Shown in pieces: positions 1 to 10,685 of a stretch of 64,000 nucleotides of DNA. The stretch's first letter is position 1, and every line of letters begins with the position of its first letter. Source of the DNA: Lophium mytilinum (lineage: Eukaryota; Ascomycota; Dothideomycetes; Mytilinidiales; Mytilinidiaceae); contig MU004198.1 in assembly GCA_010093605.1 (NCBI GenBank), forward strand, positions 1,184,456 to 1,248,455, in the 5' to 3' direction. The notes beneath the pieces were generated by a model. It made no database searches. It was not told the origin of the DNA and saw nothing but the letters and a program-made list of their open reading frames with translations. Position numbers and translations under genes: made by a program.

Positions 1-1954
1 CCGGCGAAAGCAGCAGTGTCTCCATGGACCTGTTTAAAGGAGGTCCCGGTGGACAGCGGATCGACAGCTGGCTGGAACCGTGTTGGCGAAGTGACAGGAT
101 GTAAGTGCTTCAAAACCGTAAATAAACACAAATACTAACTCGTTAAGGTGTTGGATGTTGCTGGGAAATGCCGTGGCTCTGGCCGTCGAAATCGGAGTTT
201 TCGACGAGAAGAGCGAGGCCGAGTTCCAGGAGGATAACGCAAACCTCCCGCATTCGATAGTGAAGGCATACTATCGCCGTCGGAACCACCTCAAAGATCT
301 CCTCAATATCTACCTCAGCCAGACCAGCGGCCGTCTCGGCCTTACTTCCATGGTCGGTCTCACCTCCATGTTGCCAAAGGTCCAGCGTGACCTCCAGCCC
401 TCCGAGAAGCGCCCAACAGATGTCTTTGCCGAGCGTATGGCCGATATCAAGCGCCAAACCTCCTTCATGTCCCTTGGCGCCCCCGGCGCCCCCCGCCAGC
501 AGGGACCCTTCGAGACAATTCCAACCCAGACTCGCCATGCCATCCAAGACTTGGTGCTGAATTTCTGGGACGAAATTGCCAAAATCATGGAGTTGGGAAA
601 CCTGGAGTTGTTTGCGAGTCGGAAGTCGACCCGGAATGTCATAGCCACTGGCGAGTATCAGCAGAAGTTGCAGTCATTTCAAGACCCATTGAAGAATTGG
701 AAGGCGGACTTCGATAGATCCAAAGACTGTAAGTGCATTGAACTACCAGCGTCTGATTATAAATTCGATTTCAAGACAAATGCTCTGACAGACACGACAG
801 TGCCAGCTCAACTTCGCCACATCTTGATGATCGAGTACGATTATACCCGCGTCTATATCAACTCGCTCGCGCTCCAAGCCGTCTTAGAGCGCGTGAAACA
901 AGACACAGCACCTCCCGATCAGCTCCACCCTGGGTCCTTCGCCTCTAACTCCAGGCAGCCGTCATCCAACGCTGGCCTTGGCGCCAACCCGCACTCCATG
1001 GGAACGAAATGGTACGGCAACGACCGCTACTACGTCAGCGAAGTCAGCGACGGGTGCCGCTCTCTGCTCCGGACCGTCGTCGAAGGCCTATATCCCGGGG
1101 ACTATCTCAAGCATGCCCCAGTCCGGACTTTCTTCCGCATCATCAGCGTTGCCATCATCCTGCTGAAGACATTCGCCCTTGGTGCGCCTGAAGACGACGT
1201 GGCCCTCTCGCTCGGCCTCCTCAGCCGCGCTATCGAGGCCCTCCGGAGCAGCATCGTCGACGACGTCCACGTCGGCAACCGCTTCGCCGACCTCCTCGAC
1301 ACCCTCACCCGCCGCACCCGCGCTCGCTTCGTGCGCCTGACCACTACCGGTGGCTCCGCAGGGATCTCCCGCGCCGGGTCGCACGAACCGCCCGGCCCAA
1401 CGGGCACGCAGGCTCCAATGATGCCGCCGCCGACCGGTCCGTTGGGTGCTGGAGGCGCGCAATGGGGCGCTGGTGCGGCCGGCTCTGGCTTCGGCCTCTC
1501 CAACCCCACCTCCCCCAGCCTATCAAACCGCAACACGCCAATGCTGCACGGCGGCCAAACGCAGAATCACAACCAGAATCAGAACCACACCCAGACGCAA
1601 AACCACGCCCACCAGAACCCGCTCTGGGGCATCTCAACCGAGCCGTACGACCCCGCGAACAATAACGTCAGCATTATGCCGCCGCCGTACACGTTCCCGT
1701 ATAACGTCCAGGGCCACAATCACGCCGCCGCAAACACGAACGAGCACCTGCACTTCGGGAACGGCACGGGCAATGGCTTGGGCGCGGCCGGTGGGGACCA
1801 GCAGGACGGGTATTTCCCGGATTGGCTGGCGCTGCCGCTGGATCCGCTGCTAAATACGGCGTGGGGGCAGGATGTGAATCAGACGACGTTTGGGCCGGAT
1901 GGGGGCACGGATTTGCTAGATTTGTTGCTGAGTATGGGGGGTGGTGGGGGATAA
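1..1954 (+). CDS. Fungal-specific transcription factor, C-terminal part (MHR domain)
   Basis: Partial gene; its 5' end, including any Zn2Cys6 DNA-binding domain, lies before the window. The first exon runs in frame 3 to base 100. An intron at 101-147 (GTAAGT donor, TACTAAC branch, AAG acceptor) joins it to the exon 148-1954. The joined reading gives SWLEPCWRSDRM followed by CWMLLGNAVALA, the typical heart of the fungal_trans/middle homology region of zinc-cluster regulators. The second half is low complexity (an Asn/Gln/His-rich stretch near 1560-1620, Gly-rich end), which is usual for activation regions, and it ends in a conserved-looking DWLALPLDPLLN / DLLDLLL block. Inferred role: nuclear transcription regulator; target unknown. 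I considered PrtT/Leu3-like factors but cannot decide without a search. Confidence 0.85.
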
Positions 1955-2554
1955 GTGGGTGTGTAGAGGGGCGGGTGTGTAAGTTCGATTTTAGGTATAT
2001 TGATGTGATTTCTGGCGATGGCGTTGGCGGAGCGTATGGGATGGTCGGAGGCTAGCCTACGATGGTTTGGCTGTACTATATGTACAGCGTAGCGGGTTTG
2101 AGGCTTTTGAGATTTTTGGCGAGTTGGCCTTACTTTACGTGCCATAAAGGGCTTGAGATTCTTGATGCTTATATGAGCGAGCTGGGTTGCTTGAGATTAT
2201 GCGGGGGGTTAGATGGGTTGGGTAGATGGAATCACTGCTTATTAGCGGCTGCGGAATGATCAAAGTATTATAATATTATTTTACGAGAGGGAAGTGAGGT
2301 TCGTGAAGACGATATCGAGACATGAGTGTTTCAACAGAGGCCTGCAAGTAATAGATTCAGTTCTTTGTATCTCTACGCGCCAACTCGAGGATGTGTTCTC
2401 GCTACTTTCTAGAGCTGTATAAACTGTGGAATGCAGGCCGTAGTATCTGATATTAGAAGGAAGCCGAGCTGATATATAGAAATGCAACCAAATTTGCAAT
2501 AGCGATTGCTTGTTGGGGTTGATTGTTATAATCCAGTATAGTTCCGGACCTCAC
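1955..2554. other. Non-coding, 3' flank of the transcription factor
   Basis: No open frame with family resemblance on either strand. The T/A-rich stretch near 2255-2285 may hold the 3' end of the upstream transcript. Nothing else seen. Confidence 0.5.
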
Positions 2555-2765
2555 CTATATCAGCCGCACTATTTCCCAGATCCAGTACTCTTCGGGGGGC
2601 TGGATGATCTGCGGCGTGCAACCGTAGCTTAGCCAGTTGGTTCAGCGCGACAACAGTTGTTGCCGCCAAGGCCAAAAACTCCTCGTTTGTAGCGGAGGGG
2701 GGGGGGGGGGTTCTGTACGGCTTCGGCCCGAGTTTTTTTGGGGTTGGGTTCGAATCCTAATTGAG
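2555..2765 (+). repeat. tRNA-headed structured repeat, copy 1
   Basis: First of three diverged tandem copies. It opens with a G-rich hairpin (AGT..CTTC..GGGGGGCT near 2584-2600). A D-arm-like stretch follows (AGCTTAGCCAGTTGGTT at 2626-2642, resembling an A box), then the shared CTCGTTTGTAGCGG (2681-2694) and a run of 14 G (2697-2710). Next come a GGC-TTCG-GCC hairpin (2719-2728), a T7 tract, and GGTTCGAATCC (2747-2757), a perfect B-box/T-loop match. Known logic: A and B boxes are RNA polymerase III promoter parts, and tRNA-derived SINEs carry them in a 5' head. A normal tRNA is excluded because the boxes are about 110 bp apart and no cloverleaf forms. Confidence 0.6.
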
Positions 2766-2884
2766 GGAGGGTTTATTTTGGTGACTCAGTGAGACGTGTT
2801 GAGAACAAGGGACAGGTTAGGATGGTGAGTTAGGATACGTCATAATCGGAGGTTAGCAAGGGGAAGGTCAAACGAAGACTATGC

Positions 2885-3092
2885 ATATGTATTCTTTTAT
2901 TTTCCGCTTCGAGTCCCTTTCGGGGGCTGCATGAGTTACGGCGTGCAACCGCAGCTCAGAGCAGGGTAGCTTAGCGGTCCTTCCGAGGACTCGCGAACTT
3001 ACCTAGAGTATAAAATTCCCTGTTTGTAGCGGGGGGTTTTTGTAGGACTTCGGTCTGAGTTTTTTTGGGGTTGGGTTCGAGTCCGGGTGCGA
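2885..3092 (+). repeat. tRNA-headed structured repeat, copy 2
   Basis: Second copy, about 327 bp after the first by the UUCG loop. It shares the opening GAGTCCCTTTCGGGGGCT hairpin, GGCGTGCAACCG, TAGCTTAGCGG (A-box-like), TGTTTGTAGCGGGGGG, a T-tract and GGTTCGAGTCC (3074-3084, B box). The UUCG hairpin reads GGAC-TTCG-GTCT (3045-3056): against copies 1 and 3 a G-C pair has become A-T, so the stem is kept by a paired change. This points to selection on an RNA structure at some time, or to descent from a structured RNA. Confidence 0.6.
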
Positions 3093-3252
3093 AGTGATGT
3101 CTTTTTCTTTTCTTTTAGTGGGTGATCTTTGGGACTTGCGATGTTAAGAGTTGAAAGTGTGTTGAGAGTCGAGAGATGTATAGGGAGGGATGCGATACTC
3201 AACGTTAGAGGTCTCTAACGCTGAACTGGCATTAACCTTACTTTACATAAAC

Positions 3253-3454
3253 TATGTATGTATACCCTCTTATTTCCTCACCGAGTCCCCTTTGGGGGGC
3301 TGGCTCAGTGGTAGCCTGCAGTGCTTGCTAGGAGGCGGAGACGCCCGTTTTAGGGTTGTCGGTTTTCTAGTCGATAAAATTCCTCGTTTGTAGCGGGGGG
3401 TTTTGGTAGGGCTTCGGCCTGAGATTTTTGGTTAGGGATAGGTTCGAAGCTGTG
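3253..3454 (+). repeat. tRNA-headed structured repeat, copy 3
   Basis: Third copy, 364 bp after the second. It has GAGTCCCCTTTGGGGGGCT (hairpin, 3283-3301), TGGCTCAGTGG (3301-3311, the best A-box match of the three), CTCGTTTGTAGCGGGGGG, the AGGGC-TTCG-GCCT hairpin (3408-3420), a T5 tract and GGTTCGAAGC (3441-3450, B-box-like). The block between the A-box-like part and the TGTTTGTAG block differs most from the other copies. Confidence 0.6.
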
Positions 3455-3566
3455 TGTTGACACGGTTTCATTTCTTCTTACTTCATGAATGGTTCTAATG
3501 TGTCGTGATTATAAGACGAATGCGATTCGACGTTGACGAAGCTCGTTTGAACCCCCGGACACTTCA

Positions 3567-3592
3567 TGATATAACCCCCATTATTTCCCAGC
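3567..3592 (+). repeat. Fragment of a fourth repeat unit
   Basis: The stretch ATATAACCCCCATTATTTCC (3570 on) matches the leader just before copy 1 (ATATCAGCCGCACTATTTCC near 2556). This suggests the tandem array once continued or that unit boundaries lie in this AT-rich leader. Confidence 0.4.
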
Positions 3593-4559
3593 TTTGAGAA
3601 GATTCAGGGCCCGCATAGAGGGTTTTCTGGTGTTTTCAGCGGGCAATCGGTTGTGCAGGATGCGAAGAGTGATAGTTAAGAATGGATGAGTGAGTGGGAA
3701 GAAGTAGCAAGAATGAAAAAAGGGGTAAGTTCTTGCATCTAGCATGGCCAGCCCTACGAAATAAAGTTCTGACGAAATCATGACGGTGGGCCGCTAGAAG
3801 CAGATCTAAGCATCACCTTGAACTTTAACAAGACGATTAACTCTTAGGAGATGGGTGCACATCACGTGTCTATCACCTGACATGTAAAATATAGCATCGC
3901 GGAAACTTATAAGTTTCTAGAGGTAAGGACTTGCAACTTCAAGTCACTTGCCCGGTGACCGATTTTTGTACTCTGGGCTCGCCATGCTGTTCATCTTGAA
4001 TACCTGCCGCTTTCTCTCAACAAGCCCAAGATAGTCTCAGCAGGAAAGAATTTCAAGACAGCTTCCAACTTGCATATAATGATCTGATAGGTAGTAGCAA
4101 AGTCACACCTCCACATATCTGGGACCTGAATATTCCATTCGCTTGACGGCGCTTCGAGGAGCAATGCTACGCGAATTGGGCTGAAAATGATACGCTACTT
4201 TCCTTGGCTACTACACTGTTTTTCAGCTCTCGTTCTGGGCCGCACGCCTCTCGACCATGACCTTGTAACAAAGGCTTGGCTATCCAAACATCGCACTCCA
4301 TGAGTATTGTGGCGGGCGCCTTAGGCCTTGTCTTTCCTAGTCTGTTTCTTCGTGACCTATGCTGCGACGAGCAGCGCCTCTCTGATCATGGCATCAAGCT
4401 TAATTCAGCCCTTGCCGTACACTCGAGCATCTGGATCGTGGACTAGCATGAAGCAATTGTCTCGTGGCCACTACTGGATATGCGAGAAATAGTCCTTTCA
4501 TCCGTCCTCTTAGTAGTAAATTCGTCTTCTTGGTCTTTTATCTGAGTAGTCAAGTCACA
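3593..4559. other. Non-coding upstream region of the CBM-like gene
   Basis: No recognisable gene on either strand. It presumably contains the promoter of the gene starting at 4560; no clear TATA box seen. Confidence 0.4.
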
Positions 4560-6842
4560 ATGCGCTTCGCCGTCGTATGTGCTGCAGTGCCAGCAATTTC
4601 GTTCGTATCTGGATCTCTAGCCTCCGCTATCGGTAGCCCCTTGAACTTCGAAAGTCCGTCCCTTGTTGAAACTCCTACCACCACGCTACCGCCAGGGTCA
4701 CCTGAATTGCTCAAGAGAGCCTCGAAAACGTCGAAACGACACAAACCTACAAGGCGACCACAGCCGCATCCAAAGCGTCCACAACATCATCCAACTGGCG
4801 GTTGCAGCGATACCGAGCTCGTCAAGAATGGCGACTTCAACAGAAATGTCAAGGGATGGGAATTTTTAGGGGGAGGCGGCACACAGTTCTTCTGGATCAA
4901 GAGCTCCAAAAAACGTCCTGCGCATTCAGGCGCCGGACAAGGCTATCTCTTCTTACCTCGAGGATATTCTACCCCTTGGCTGAGCACTGCCGTACCGGCT
5001 ATAGAGTATGGCAATACCTACACCGTTTCTGCGTGGCTACAATACGAGGCCCCGAACGATCTGAGCCAGTGCACAATCATATTCACGGATAATGGAAACG
5101 AGTCCATCGACCTTGTTCTCACCCCAGAATGGACGAAATTCTCATTTGACAGCCCAGGGACTGGTCGACCGATAGAAGTACAACTCAGGATTACGTGTGA
5201 ATCAACATTGCCCCTCAGCATTTACATTGATGATGTTAGCGCCAAAGCATGCATACCAAGGAACCCGAATCCTGCTTGTCAGGCCCTACCTCGAGCTGAC
5301 AACGCCCTCGTCAATCCAGGATTCGAGTGTCCTGACGGTATCACGGCCTGGAACGCTGAGTCCTACTATGGCTCTGGTAACGATAGCATCGTGCAGGTCA
5401 GTGGTAAGAAAGGGAATCCGACGCATTCTGGGAATGGGTAGGTCCTACACAATTACTTGAAACTGGCCCCGTTCTAACTATGTTGCAACAGAATGGCGGC
5501 TCTTTTGTTCGACAACTCTGTCGGCGACTTTGGAATTCCATTACCAGGCGTCTTACTATATCAGTCCAGCATCACCGACGACACCTCCAGGCAATTCATG
5601 AAAGCCTCACTGTGGCTTTCGGCAGATTCTAGACTCAACAACGTCTCCGGTTGCTTGCTGTACATGTCCTCAAGCACGAGCACGTTCTTCTACGATTTCG
5701 ATATCAGCACCATCACTACCAAATGGACCAAATTCGAAGCTAACAACATTGAACCCTCAACCTACGACTACCTCTACATTGGTATCTACCAGTGCGACAG
5801 CGACCCCCAGCCCATAATCTACCTCGACGACATCTACTTCGGCAAAGACCCAACCTCCCCTCCCGCTCCAGTAACCAGCGAGTCGCCCCAACCTACACCC
5901 ACTTCTGGCCCATGCACCACCACCCCAAACATGGTCGACCCCAGCTTCGAGCTCGGCAACCTCGACAACTGGCTCTTCCACGACCAATCTTTCAACTTCG
6001 ACACCACCTTCTCCGTCGACTCGGCCTCCACCTACGGTCCGCCCCACGCCGGCTCCGGCGTCGGCGTGCTCACCTTCGCCAGCGACGACGGCTCTGCCAC
6101 CATAATGCAGCAGATCTTCGGCCTCTGCGACGGCGTCTACACCACCAGCGTGTGGTTCTACGTCCCGGTGGGCTACGACGCCTCCCTGTGCACGTTTAGT
6201 TATGGCGTCTTCGCTAGCGCTAGTGGTACGCCTACCGCGGCCGGCGTCTGGACGAAAGTCGAAGTCGTATTTTTGGTGCAGAATATCGAGACGACGTTTC
6301 CGTATACGTATATCTCTGCGAATTGTCAGAATACGGGGGAGATGGTGGTGTTGGTTGATGATATCACTTTCGGCCCGCCGCCTGCCTGTAGTGTCGTGCC
6401 CACCATCTCGGACGGTAGCTTCGAGAGCGGGGATGTCTCGATCTGGGACGCCGGGTTTGGGGAGGGCGATGAAACTTTCGCCATCACGACCGCGAAAGCG
6501 CATACGGGCAAGAAAAGCGGCTTGCTGACGTTCCCTTCGACCTCCAACAGCGCGGTCTTCAGTCGGGATTTTGACGCGTGCGTGGGCGGGAAGTACACGT
6601 TCCATCTGTGGTACTACGTGCCGAAAGCGTATAAGAGCAGTCCGTGCTCTGTGAATGCGTTCGCGTCGAATTCGGAGGACTACTACACGGAGGATGTGGC
6701 GGTGTGGGATAAGTGGGTGGAGTATAAGCTTGATTTCGTGGCGGGGGCGGCGGTAGAGCAAGTGGATTTCGGGGTTAGTTGTTTGAATCGGTTGGGGAAG
6801 GCGGTGATTTATTTAGATGATATGGGGATTACGGTGCGGTAA
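4560..6842 (+). CDS. Secreted protein with four CBM4/9-like repeats
   Basis: Two exons, 4560-5437 and 5492-6842, with a 54-bp intron (GTAGGT..TTCTAAC..CAG); 742 aa. The start at 4560 is chosen over 4464 because it has a CACAATG context and begins a clean signal peptide (MRFAVVCAAVPAISFVSG, cut near SLASA). A basic Pro-rich linker (about residues 50-75) follows, then four similar beta-rich modules opening with LVKNGDFN, NALVNPGFE, NMVDPSFELG and TISDGSFESG and each closing with a (Y/L/V)(I/L/V)DD(V/I/M) strand. This start/end pattern is that of CBM_4_9-type jelly rolls. Modules 2 and 3 are separated by a Pro/Thr linker. No catalytic domain is visible, so the inferred role is cell-wall or extracellular glycan binding, or adhesion. 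Confidence 0.85.
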
Positions 6843-7156
6843 GTATGTAAGCGAAGGCTGATAATCTGGTGAAAGACCGAAGGCTATGAAATTTAGATTT
6901 CAGAACATTTTGGGAGAACAGGAATCGTGATCTTTGGGGTCGTCGTCTTTGCTAGGTACTCAGCTAGTCATCTGCTCCGTTTTCGACAGTCCTAAACGGA
7001 AGATGGGGAATGCCTCACTCTCGCCAGGTTTACCGAGTCCTGAACCGCTTGAATCACTCCCGCGATCAAACTCATCATCGTTCATCTCTTCGGAGTAGTC
7101 GCAAATCTCTTCCATAGTTCCGTCGCCTACTTCTGATCGCCGAGTGCTCCCTAAAC
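6843..7156. other. Convergent 3' flanks
   Basis: Lies between the stop codons of two convergent genes. A 66-codon acidic minus-strand frame (6960-7160) follows the ankyrin gene's stop but shows no family features and is not called. Confidence 0.4.
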
Positions 7157-10031
7157 TCATATCGTCAGGTCGTCGTCGCTGTCTTCATCAGACCAAAAGA
7201 CTTCTTCCAGCTCGGATTTGTCGACGTCGTCTTCGGGATTAGAACTCAATGGCGAACGCCAGATCGGTGGGTCGTGAAAGTAAGGGCATTGGTCTTCTCG
7301 TCCTTTCCAGAGCCGTTCGAAATCTTCCCGTGTATAATCCCGAAAATCCCGAAAATCCCCATACTGAGGCGTTCGAGGATATCCTTTCCGCAATTTGCAT
7401 ATATCGAAGCCACAATAGGAGAGCACGGCGTCCCAGAGATCTCCTCGATAGCCCCCTACGTCCTCATTGGTGCGGGTATACGCGTCGTGAGAAATTGAGT
7501 GACCAAAGCTGTCCTTCGAAAAGATGTCTGCTCCTCTCTGAATCAAAAAATTGGGAGCAGAGTACTCTACTTCATACCATGGACGGTCAACGCCGAGGAT
7601 AGCAAGATGAAGACATGTTCTTCCATCAACGTCGCGGGCGTGTATGTTAGAGCCTGCGTCAAGCAGGAACTTGAATCTGTGCGGATCATACTCCCCTTTC
7701 GCGAGCTCAAGTAAGGGGTTCGGATCTTCGTAGGATGTCGGGTTCAAGTCTATGAACGGCCTCGCAAGATGAAATGTCATTTTGAGTTTCTCCTACTTTC
7801 ATTAGCAGACGCAAACGTGGATCAAGGTACAATGAAGTACTAGGCGTGAATTGAAAAACGATGGCCAAATTTTGACCTCCTCAGTCCTTCTATCACCATA
7901 ACGGTATGCCATAGGAGTGGAAGGGTCGGCACCAGCATACAACAGCAGTCGATCACAATCGAGATCTTGGTCGTTTTGCCGAAAAGAGAATGCTAATCTG
8001 TACTAATAGTTATTAAAGAGCTTTGTTACAGTGTCTCGTCATTAAGGTTCGCACGATTTCCTGCCACTACTTGTGGTACCTCGTGGTACTTTCAGGTTTC
8101 GGGGATCTACTTCTAATTTGCGTGCACCCTTTTGACTTTCTTGGTGTGGCCCACTGGCTCTAGCCCAAGGTTGAGCTTCGACGTGATTCGCAATTCTAGA
8201 ACTACCTTGAAGCACCACAAGCAAGGATAAGAAATCTTTTGAGATCCCATGTCGAGACATCGCAAAGGTCAGAATGAATACAACATACTCGAAAAACTTT
8301 CTATTCTGCACACTACGGGCCATCTCATCAACATCTGCCCCGTTCTCGAGAAGGAATCTGCACATGCTAGGTTGTTTCATTGCATACTATGTCATATAAG
8401 TACACAAAGCCAGTGCAAAATGATTCAAGACTTACATGCAGCAAAGGAGTTCCCCAAGAGTCCTTATCTCTCAACGTTGCTTCCCCACGTGAGAGAAGCT
8501 GCTGAAGCGCTTCAACATTACCATTCTCGACGATAGAGAAAATAGGAGAATCATCTGGTAGGGTCTTTCCAACGGAGACAAAAGGATTTCGGCAGGAAAA
8601 TCCGGTGGAGAGTTGAAACTGGCGAATTTGGGCAACAAGGACGTTGTTGAGATCCCTGTGTCTCACGAACGCCTTGACTCGTGTGATAGTCTCTATCATA
8701 TCCGTTTTTTTGGTACTATCACTATCACTGTCACGCTCGAATGTGATGCGCCGTTCCGTTATCGAAATTTTTGCTTTGTAGAAGCTAGTCGAAACGTCCA
8801 AGTCTCCGCGTTTTTGGGTGACCTTTTTTACCTCCGCGAGAGACGTCTGCGGGACTTTTCGCTCGTCAGTGTATGCTCTGAAATTACTAGTGAGTCAGCT
8901 GAACCACTTGCAAGCTTGATTTACATCTACACTCTGCGATGCGGTAACAATGCCGCATAAACGTTTCAACACTCTGTCGTTCAGCTCGTATGTATCTGTG
9001 GAGTCAACCTTCCGTTTTCCTAGCTTACGGCGCCCTGAATGCTGATGCAATGTTGATATTGATTCGAGAAGGAGGTGAAGGTCGTTGATGATGCCATCCG
9101 CTTCCTCATTGTGCCAAGTTCGGCCTTCTCCGAAATCAAGCTGGCATAAGCGTGTCAAGCTCTCGTGCAGCTTGGGATATTCATCAGTAAATCGCTCGTC
9201 ATCGACGTCTCCCGAGGAGTGCCTTCGCGGCGACGAGGATCGTTGTGCAACGTTGGACTGGGTTGAAGAGCCGGAAATTTGAGCCTGGATAGCCTTCAGC
9301 AGCGTGAAGATGTCTTCACTTTGGGTCTCTAGTCTAGAAGGCGCATTCTCCAGTTTCTGTGCAATTGAGGTCACTGTGTCCCGTATGTGATCAATCGTTG
9401 AAGTTTTGAAACCCTGCAGGTTGTTATTGATGGTGGATACGTCTTCGGTCCGCTGGAGTAGGAGGGTGGTCTGTCTTTGGTCGTGGACGGCTTGATCGGA
9501 AAAAGCACTTTGAAGCTTAACAATTTTGTCTTTACATAGAGATGTAGTGTTTCTTTAACAGTGTTGAGATGATCAGCGTTCGTTGGAGCATTTCTAACGT
9601 AAGGGCCCTCACGATTGTAGAAGACTCAGCTGAACCCCAAGCACTGTACAGTGGTGGTTCACTTCCTGCCACACTTGCTTGACATCATCCTTCTTCAAGA
9701 CTGTCTTGAGCCTTTTCCAACTTTGCTTGACTTTTGTGTCCGTGGGAATGATCTGTATGCTGTCAATGCTCTTTCGGTAGCGCTGTACATCTCGACTGCA
9801 CGCCTGGATAAGGCTAGTAACATTCTGTAGATCAGCGTCGGGATCTGCCAATGCCCTACACAATTCCAGTTGCGTCAAAACAGATCTCAGGTCTGCGACA
9901 GCTGAAGCCAGCGACTTGATCCGCTGCGGCGCGTCTTTGACGCCACTAATGCTCTCGTAGAGAACTTTGGTACCCTGCAGCGCGAACCCGACGATAGCAA
10001 GAACACTGGCACCCGCACTAACAGGATCCAT
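7157..10031 (-). CDS. Ankyrin-repeat protein with STAND-type fungal N-terminal domain
   Basis: Multi-exon minus-strand gene. Exon 1 is 10031-9613 (MDPVSAGASVLAIVGFALQ, a predicted helical domain like the fungal N-terminal domain of STAND proteins, PF17111/Helo-like). Intron 9612-9553 leads to exon 2 from 9552 (coiled-coil-like, charged linker) to about 8925. Exon 3 runs about 8877-8436 and ends in NVEALQQLLSRGEATLRDKD; intron 8435-8387 (GTAAGT..TAG) fits phase 0; exon 4 from 8386 (MCRFLLENGADVDEMA) ends near 8317. An exon near 7990-7850 carries CDRLLLYAGADPS. The last exon ends at 7157 with FLLDAGSNIHARD, CGFDICKLRKGYPR and an acidic tail. No NACHT or NB-ARC block is seen. The exon 2/exon 3 phase fits only with a weak GTGTAG donor, so the gene may be damaged there; limits of the last two exons are uncertain. 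Likely role: intracellular recognition or scaffold protein. Confidence 0.65.
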
Positions 10032-10685
10032 TCTCAAGGTAGCAGCAGAGGAAGATGGGCCAGAGAGATGGCTTATTGAAGTAGCATGACGAAGAAGACT
10101 GATGATGATGGAAAAAAGACGGGCGAAGACGAGGCAGTGATAACGAGCCAGCACAGCCCTGACTTCGGGTGGCGGCTGTGTAGAAAGATACTGACCAGTG
10201 CCCTCGCTGCATGATCTGGCGGTGTCGCCCTGACGGACGTTGTGATAGGATGTGTACGAGGGCGCCTTGTTGCCTTCCTGTTTTTCCCTTGGCGTTGCCG
10301 CCTGAGGTGTCGTCCCACAACTCCGGTTTTCTCCCTGCACACCGCCATCTCCATGCTCGTCTCAACCTTCGACTTTCCATCAATTAGTATTGTAAGTCCA
10401 TCCCTTTGTGAAATGGAACACTGTTGCACCTTTGAGAATGATGTTTCGCTCGTTTTCGATGCTTTTGTGGTTCAAATAGGTGTCTCTATCGTGCAAATTC
10501 TAGTTCTGTCAATTCGTATACTTTCAAACTATTTGCATTGGTATCGACATTACCCCAGCCTCTTTCTACACTTCTTCATCGTCCTGTCCTACGGCATTAC
10601 CTCGTAAATGGAAGTTCTAGAAAACGGTATACGCCGGAAACCAAGGACCTAATATCTACGCGCAACATAACCGCAAGCATTACCA
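10032..10685. other. Non-coding between two minus-strand genes
   Basis: Upstream region of the ankyrin gene and 3' flank of the P450 gene. Open frames here overlap promoter sequence and show no domain. Confidence 0.4.

Noticed and set aside
2747-3084. B-box matches taken as true tRNA genes
   Set aside because: No acceptor stem or anticodon arm can be placed at tRNA spacing; the boxes are over 100 bp apart.
5757-6761. 334-codon minus-strand open frame
   Set aside because: Antisense to the CBM-like exon 2; Arg/Val/Glu-biased composition typical of the complement of a GC-rich coding strand.
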